A stretch of 19,739 bases of DNA, from the NCBI GenBank assembly GCA_945788155.1, contig CALZKX010000290.1, forward strand, positions 1 through 19,739. The letters are read 5' to 3'. Below the pieces are notes generated by a model. It was not told the origin of the DNA. It ran no database searches and saw nothing but the letters and a program-made list of their open reading frames with translations. The stretch comes from an uncultured Flavobacteriaceae bacterium. GTDB taxonomy: Bacteria; Bacteroidota; Bacteroidia; Flavobacteriales; Flavobacteriaceae. The position numbers and the translations under genes were made by a program. Shown here in pieces: positions 15,659 through 19,739 of this stretch. The stretch's first letter is position 1. Every line of letters begins with the position of its first letter.

Positions 15659-16399
15659 TTATTTTTTTTCCAATTCTTCTCTTAAAGCCATACTAATTTC
15701 ACTATTCTTTTTAATGAGTCCTTGTAAAGTCACAATGGCATATGAAGTTTTAATTTTTAATTCAACTAATATTTGATCGAATTCTGCAGATGCGTCTAGA
15801 GATTTTAGTCTATCATTTAGAATAAAGTTGTTATCAAGAAGAGGACTGAATTTATATTTTTCCGATTGAAATGCTTTATTACTATCATATATCCTATGAC
15901 GAATAAAAAAAGGAATAATTATGTCATCTTTAAAATCATTAAAATTTTGATTTGCTTGTAGGACATTAGATTCAATATTCGCTTTTTCATTTAGTAGTTC
16001 TATGATGTTATTATTCGTAATTTCAGAGATGTTGTTTTTATGTTTATTGGAAACTATAAAATCAAAAATGTTATGCCACCTTAACGCATTATATCTATTA
16101 CTAGTTGAATCATAATTGGTTTCATAATAAATATGGTAATATGCATCAGAGTGTTGTTTATATTGACCCAAAGCACTATTCAATCTAACATCTTCATTCT
16201 CTAAGTCGATAAGTATGTTTTGGTATAGTGAATGTTCTCTATCGTTTGCTTTTCTTAATTCATTCCAATTATTAATTGACAAAGCAATCAAAATCCCTAT
16301 AACGACCAATACTATCTCGCCAATCGCATAAATTAGATATTTGCTGAACTTGTTTTCAGTAAGTAGTTTTTGTCTAATTTTTCTAAATAATTTAATCAT
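15659..16399 (-). CDS. DUF6090 family membrane-anchored protein
   Basis: A 246-residue protein with the hallmark N-terminus of this Bacteroidota family: a basic stretch (KLFRKIRQKLL), then FSKYLIYAIGEIVLVVIGILIALSI as a single membrane helix (about 19-42), followed by NNWNE and a long charged, probably helical extracytoplasmic or cytoplasmic domain (LYQNILIDLENEDVRLNSALGQYKQHSDAYYHIY). Function unknown. These genes often occur in several copies per genome. It converges on the CPBP gene and is divergent from menE over a 217-base region rich in inverted repeats. Start is ATG at 16397-16399. Confidence 0.88.
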   Translation of the reverse strand: MIKLFRKIRQKLLTENKFSKYLIYAIGEIVLVVIGILIALSINNWNELRKANDREHSLYQNILIDLENEDVRLNSALGQYKQHSDAYYHIYYETNYDSTSNRYNALRWHNIFDFIVSNKHKNNISEITNNNIIELLNEKANIESNVLQANQNFNDFKDDIIIPFFIRHRIYDSNKAFQSEKYKFSPLLDNNFILNDRLKSLDASAEFDQILVELKIKTSYAIVTLQGLIKKNSEISMALREELEKK

Positions 16400-16443
16400 T
16401 AATTAATGGTTGGTTATAATGAAGTACAATGTAACAATATGGT

Positions 16444-16478
16444 TTCGTTTTAATAAACTATATCAGTCGTTAAACGAA
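16444..16478. repeat. Inverted repeats near the DUF6090 start
   Basis: TTCGTTT (16444-16450) is complementary to AAACGAA (16472-16478). A tighter dyad TCGTT-A-AACGA (16467-16477) overlaps the right arm, so the two pairings compete. They sit 45-80 bases upstream of the DUF6090 start codon. Confidence 0.4.
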
Positions 16479-16504
16479 GATAGCTATTTTTTGTGACTAA
16501 ATCC

Positions 16505-16522
16505 ATACGTAGTTCTACGTAT
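16505..16522. promoter_or_regulatory. Operator-like dyad between DUF6090 and menE
   Basis: ATACGTAG and CTACGTAT form a perfect 8-base inverted repeat around TT. It contains G/C bases in an otherwise very AT-rich region and has the size of a site for a dimeric regulator. It lies 64 bases upstream of the probable menE -7 box. No regulator gene is present in the window, so the cognate protein is unknown. Confidence 0.5.
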
Positions 16523-16553
16523 ATCGTATAATATTTAAACACATTTTAATTCT

Positions 16554-16571
16554 AATTATTTTAAAATAATT
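16554..16571. repeat. 18-base perfect AT palindrome upstream of menE
   Basis: AATTATTTT is followed at once by its reverse complement AAAATAATT. It lies 14 bases upstream of the menE -7 box, about where the -33 region would fall. It consists only of A and T, so chance is a real alternative. Confidence 0.4.
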
Positions 16572-16583
16572 CGTTGAAAATAC

Positions 16584-16603
16584 TTTAGTTTTGCTAAACT
16601 AAA
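16584..16603. promoter_or_regulatory. Probable menE -7 box inside an inverted repeat
   Basis: TAGTTTTG (16586-16593) matches TAnnTTTG and lies 23 bases before the menE ATG. It is embedded in the perfect 8-base inverted repeat TTTAGTTT/AAACTAAA (arms 16584-16591 and 16596-16603, spacer TGCT). A protein bound here would cover the promoter and the start of transcription, so repression is the natural reading. A TTG at 16574-16576 is too close to be the -33 element. Confidence 0.5.
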
Positions 16604-16616
16604 CGTACTTCAAAAA

Positions 16617-17681
16617 ATGCTTCCTCATTTTAATAAAATCCATAATAAATTCAAATTAAATGGTGTGCGCTATAATCATAGCACTTTAAAAGAAGCCGCT
16701 TATGATTATATTAAAGAAGGATTACCATATCAAAAAGTGATTGGCAATTTTTTAATGGATTGGCTAAATAACAAAGATTTTATTAAGGTTACAACATCAG
16801 GATCTACTGGAAATCCAAAGGTGCTATCCATTAAAAAGCAATCAATGGTATATTCGGCTATTGCAACAGGCAATTTTTTTGGATTAACTCCTGGCAATAG
16901 TGCATTACATTGTTTGCCAACTGAGTTTATTGCAGGCAAAATGATGTTGGTTAGAGCATTGATTTTAGGATTGGAATTAGATTTAATTCAACCAAACTTA
17001 CACCCACTTGCTTCTGTAAATGAACCTTACGATTTCTGTGCCATGGTACCTTTGCAATTACAAAATTCAATACCACAGTTAAAACACATAAAAACACTTA
17101 TTGTTGGTGGCGCAGCTGTTTCAAAAAAGATAAAAGACAACATTCAAGATTCGAAGTGTGATATTTATGCTACCTATGGAATGACAGAAACGGTCTCGCA
17201 TATAGCTGTTAAAAAGCTAAATAATGGCATACATGAGTGCTACCAACTATTTCCTGAAATACACATTTCTATAGACAAAAGAGATTGCCTAGTAATTAAC
17301 GCTCCTAAACTAATTGATACTCCTGTAATAACTAATGATGTAATTGAATTGTGTACCGACACTAGCTTTAAACTTCTTGGACGTATTGATAATGTCATTA
17401 ATTCGGGAGGCATAAAATTATTCCCAGAGCAGATAGAAAAAACATTAGCTGGAGTTATTCAGCAACCATTTTTTGTTGCTTCTAAAAAAGATGATTCACT
17501 AGGTGAGCATCTAATTTTAGTTGTTGAAGGTGAATGTAATATAGATAACCTTTCACAATCCATAAAAGATTTTGATGTACTCAATAAGTTTGAAATTCCT
17601 AAAGAAATACTTAGTGTGCCACAGTTTGTGTTTACTAATTCTGGTAAAATTAAGCGTAAGCAAACATTAGAATTATTATAA
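16617..17681 (+). CDS. menE: o-Succinylbenzoate-CoA ligase
   Basis: An adenylate-forming (ANL) enzyme of 354 residues that activates o-succinylbenzoate with ATP and CoA. The P-loop TTSGSTGNPK is at 59-68, ATYGMTET about 184-191, GRIDNVINSGGIKLFPEQIE from about 256, and the C-terminal catalytic lysine region NSGKIKRKQ near residue 345. It is about 100 residues shorter than E. coli MenE, mainly at the N-terminus, but all core motifs remain. menE is apart from the other men genes, after the opposite-strand DUF6090 gene, with its own promoter region holding several dyads. The next gene starts 164 bases downstream. Confidence 0.92.
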   Translation: MLPHFNKIHNKFKLNGVRYNHSTLKEAAYDYIKEGLPYQKVIGNFLMDWLNNKDFIKVTTSGSTGNPKVLSIKKQSMVYSAIATGNFFGLTPGNSALHCLPTEFIAGKMMLVRALILGLELDLIQPNLHPLASVNEPYDFCAMVPLQLQNSIPQLKHIKTLIVGGAAVSKKIKDNIQDSKCDIYATYGMTETVSHIAVKKLNNGIHECYQLFPEIHISIDKRDCLVINAPKLIDTPVITNDVIELCTDTSFKLLGRIDNVINSGGIKLFPEQIEKTLAGVIQQPFFVASKKDDSLGEHLILVVEGECNIDNLSQSIKDFDVLNKFEIPKEILSVPQFVFTNSGKIKRKQTLELL

Positions 17682-17765
17682 TAAGCAGGTTACTTATTCA
17701 AACCATCACTTTTCTCATTTTTGGTTTATAAACAGATTATTTTAAGCTTCATCATTAAGGAACAC

Positions 17766-17773
17766 TATTTTTG
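17766..17773 (+). promoter_or_regulatory. Possible -7 box for the M24 peptidase gene
   Basis: TATTTTTG matches TAnnTTTG and lies 72 bases before the ATG, giving a leader of ordinary length. No TTG is present at the usual -33 spacing. The rest of the 17682-17845 gap shows only T-runs and no convincing terminator hairpin. Confidence 0.35.
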
Positions 17774-17845
17774 AAGTTCTTCTTTTTTTTTAGAAATCCA
17801 TTAAAATTCAATATTTTTAACACTTAACCAACCAAATTCAATAAA

Positions 17846-19183
17846 ATGAAAAAATTATGCTTCATTGTATTCCTAATCACGCTTCAAATTAATGCACAGC
17901 AAATTCTTCCAGAACGTGAAAGAGCAAGAGTAGTGGATGAAATTTTAGCCGATAGATTTAACAATCTGTTACCTAAATTAATGGATCGTACTGGTATAGA
18001 TATGTGGATTTTAATTTCAAGAGAATATAACGAAGACCCTGTATTACGAACCATGTTACCAGCAACTTGGTTAAATGCTCGTAGAAGAACCATTATTCTG
18101 TTTTATAGAGATAAGGTTAAAAATACAATTGAAAAATTAGCAGTTGCCAGATATAATTTTGGCGAAAATATTATTTCCGCTTGGGATAAAACAAAACAAC
18201 CAAACCAATGGAAACGTTTAATGCAGCTTATAGAAGAGCGTAACCCTAATAAAATAGGTCTTAACTATTCAAAACATTTTAACATTGCTGATGGATTGGA
18301 TAAAACCGATTATGACGAATTTATAAATTACTTACCAAAGAAATATCATAGTAAAGTAACATCGGCACAACCCTTGGCGACTGCTTGGATAGAAACTAGA
18401 ACAGAACGCGAAATGGTGATATTTAATCAATTAGTAGATATTACTCACGATATTATTGCCGAAGCTTTTTCAGAAAAAGCGATTACTCCAGGAATAACTA
18501 CAACAACTGATGTCGAGTGGTGGATGCGAGATAAGGTCACACAACTGGGTTTAGAAACATGGTTTCACCCTAGTGTAGATATGCAACGAACGAGTGAAAA
18601 ATTAGAAGGACATCTGTATTCCTTTTCCGATAGACCTAACGAAATGGTAATTTTACCAGGAGATTTATTACATTGTGATTTTGGCATCACCTATTTACGC
18701 TTAAATACCGATTGCCAAGAATTGGCGTATGTGTTAAAACCAGAAGAAAAAGAGCCACCAAAATATTTATCTGATGCCTTTGCTGAAGGCAATAAATTAC
18801 AAGATATTTTTACTAACAATTTTGTAGAAGGAGCCACAGGAAATCAAATTCTATTAAAATCGTTGCAAGAAGCCAAAACAGCTGGATTAAGACCGTCAAT
18901 TTATACCCACCCATTAGGAAGTTATGGACACTCATCAGGTACTACATTAGGCATGTGGGACGCACAAGATGGTGTTGCCGTAAATGGCGATTACCCTTTA
19001 CATGCTAATACAGTTTATGCTATAGAGTTAAATACCACAGTGAATATTCCAGAGTGGAAACGTGATATTCGCATCATGTTTGAAGAAGCTGGTTTTTTTG
19101 GTGAAAACGGATTTAGATATGTAAACGGAAGGCAAACAAAGTTGCTAACGATTCCACGAGTAAAAGATCATCAAGGGAATTAA
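17846..19183 (+). CDS. Exported M24 family metallopeptidase (Xaa-Pro aminopeptidase-like)
   Basis: A 445-residue protein with a signal peptide (MKKLCFIVFLITLQINAQ, cleavage near Ala17/Gln18), so it acts outside the cytoplasm. A creatinase-type N-terminal domain (about 30-190; IDMWILISREYNEDP) precedes the pita-bread M24 domain. The dinuclear-metal ligands are all visible: Asp278 and Asp289 (CDFGITYLRLNTD), His362 (GSYGHSSG), Glu394 (AIELNT) and Glu413 or Glu414 (IMFEEAG). This predicts cleavage at the N-side of X-Pro bonds or of small peptides. The usual second histidine region is less clear, so exact specificity is open. Its stop codon overlaps the stop of the opposite-strand transporter gene by two bases. 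Confidence 0.92.
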   Translation: MKKLCFIVFLITLQINAQQILPERERARVVDEILADRFNNLLPKLMDRTGIDMWILISREYNEDPVLRTMLPATWLNARRRTIILFYRDKVKNTIEKLAVARYNFGENIISAWDKTKQPNQWKRLMQLIEERNPNKIGLNYSKHFNIADGLDKTDYDEFINYLPKKYHSKVTSAQPLATAWIETRTEREMVIFNQLVDITHDIIAEAFSEKAITPGITTTTDVEWWMRDKVTQLGLETWFHPSVDMQRTSEKLEGHLYSFSDRPNEMVILPGDLLHCDFGITYLRLNTDCQELAYVLKPEEKEPPKYLSDAFAEGNKLQDIFTNNFVEGATGNQILLKSLQEAKTAGLRPSIYTHPLGSYGHSSGTTLGMWDAQDGVAVNGDYPLHANTVYAIELNTTVNIPEWKRDIRIMFEEAGFFGENGFRYVNGRQTKLLTIPRVKDHQGN

Positions 19184-19739
19184 GCATTTGTAGATTTAGA
19201 ATGCTTGTAAAACAAAAAAGAAGCCACTAAACCAATTATAGAAAACATAGTCATAATGCCAAAAGTGTTTTGCAAACCAATAGCTCCTGGATTTGCATCT
19301 AAAAAATAACCCATCAAAGGACCAGCAAAAATATCTGGAGTATAGCCTACAATTGAAATAAAACCTACAGCAGTACCAGTAATTGCTAAAGGTATCTTTC
19401 CTTCTTCTAAGGTAGCAAAATAAAGCACTCTGGCAGAATATATACCTAAAGCCATAATGCCAATAGATAAAACAAATAGAATTGTAGAGTTATCATTGAT
19501 TATTCCTGAAGCGAATATGAGACTCGTGATAGCCATTAATAAAAATCCTATAAAAATCCATAGTGACGCTCTGGTTCTATCTGCAAGCAACCCAATAACC
19601 ACACCAATTATTGGTCGTAGATACAAGAGATAAGTGCCAACTTTAGCAGCTTCAATCTTATTGTATTTCATGACATCTTCGGCATACTGACTAAAAAGAT
19701 CTGTCATTTTATAACCAAAATAGGCACATAGAATAATTA
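19180..19739 (-). CDS. MFS transporter, C-terminal half (5' end outside window)
   Basis: The minus-strand frame is open to the right window edge (about 185 residues are visible, IILCAYFGYKMTD onward), so an ATG at 19707 is internal and not the start. Six hydrophobic helices can be drawn, matching TM7-TM12 of a 12-helix major facilitator. The loop GLLADRTRAS is the MFS A-like motif after TM8, and GYTPDIFAGPLMGYFLD is in the TM11 region. The substrate cannot be told; the TPDIF segment recalls the YihN/YqcE-like group. The stop codon overlaps the stop of the M24 peptidase gene within the shared TTAA. Confidence 0.88.
   Translation of the reverse strand, partial: IILCAYFGYKMTDLFSQYAEDVMKYNKIEAAKVGTYLLYLRPIIGVVIGLLADRTRASLWIFIGFLLMAITSLIFASGIINDNSTILFVLSIGIMALGIYSARVLYFATLEEGKIPLAITGTAVGFISIVGYTPDIFAGPLMGYFLDANPGAIGLQNTFGIMTMFSIIGLVASFLFYKHSKSTNA

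Noticed and set aside
1..19739. CRISPR array, tRNA or rRNA gene, insertion sequence, prophage or toxin-antitoxin system
   Set aside because: I looked for direct repeats with regular spacing, cloverleaf-like segments, transposase or integrase motifs and small paired genes, and found none that could be supported.

Overview
This window is AT-rich chromosomal DNA, about one third G+C by eye. It most likely comes from a member of the Flavobacteriaceae (Bacteroidota). Several things point there: no purine-rich Shine-Dalgarno tracts precede the starts, which instead follow short A/T-rich leaders; boxes of the Bacteroidota -7 type (TAnnTTTG) lie close to several start codons; the topoisomerase IV A subunit ends in a Bacteroidota-style acidic tail; a DUF6090 protein is present; and exported proteins carry the 'FSQ'/'NAQ' style of signal-peptide end.

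Layout. Positions 1-1913 hold the C-terminal two thirds of topoisomerase IV subunit A (parC), cut by the window edge. A minus-strand alpha/beta hydrolase (2070-2711) is divergent from a menaquinone (vitamin K2) gene neighbourhood that fills most of the rest. This holds menI-type thioesterase, menF, menD, a DUF2853 protein, a CvfB-like S1 RNA-binding protein, a minus-strand unknown protein, menB, menA, an exported protein of unknown function, a UPF0173 metallo-hydrolase, an exported amidohydrolase followed by a strongly structured non-coding element, menC, a CPBP membrane protease, a minus-strand DUF6090 protein and menE. The right end holds an exported M24 metallopeptidase and, convergent with it, the last six membrane segments of an MFS transporter cut by the window edge.

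How the genes work together. MenF makes isochorismate, MenD adds succinyl-semialdehyde from 2-oxoglutarate, MenC makes o-succinylbenzoate, MenE activates it to the CoA thioester, MenB closes the naphthoate ring, MenI releases the CoA and MenA attaches the polyprenyl tail in the membrane. Only MenH and the final methyltransferase (MenG/UbiE) have no clear gene here. The divergent alpha/beta hydrolase is a positional candidate for MenH, but its family looks like a general esterase. The menB-menA, menC-CPBP and menI-menF pairs look co-transcribed; the other men genes are split by unrelated genes, opposite-strand genes, a terminator and internal promoters.

Most of the window is ordinary core metabolism. 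The less ordinary parts are the multi-hairpin element at 13389-13526 behind the amidohydrolase (cassette-like), the dyad-rich region between DUF6090 and menE (16400-16616), the very short predicted leaders of menD, cvfB and menC, and two convergent gene pairs whose stop codons abut or overlap. I see no tRNA, rRNA, CRISPR array, transposase or phage gene. No intergenic stretch exceeds 300 bases; the longest (16400-16616 and 13388-13601) are described in their own entries.
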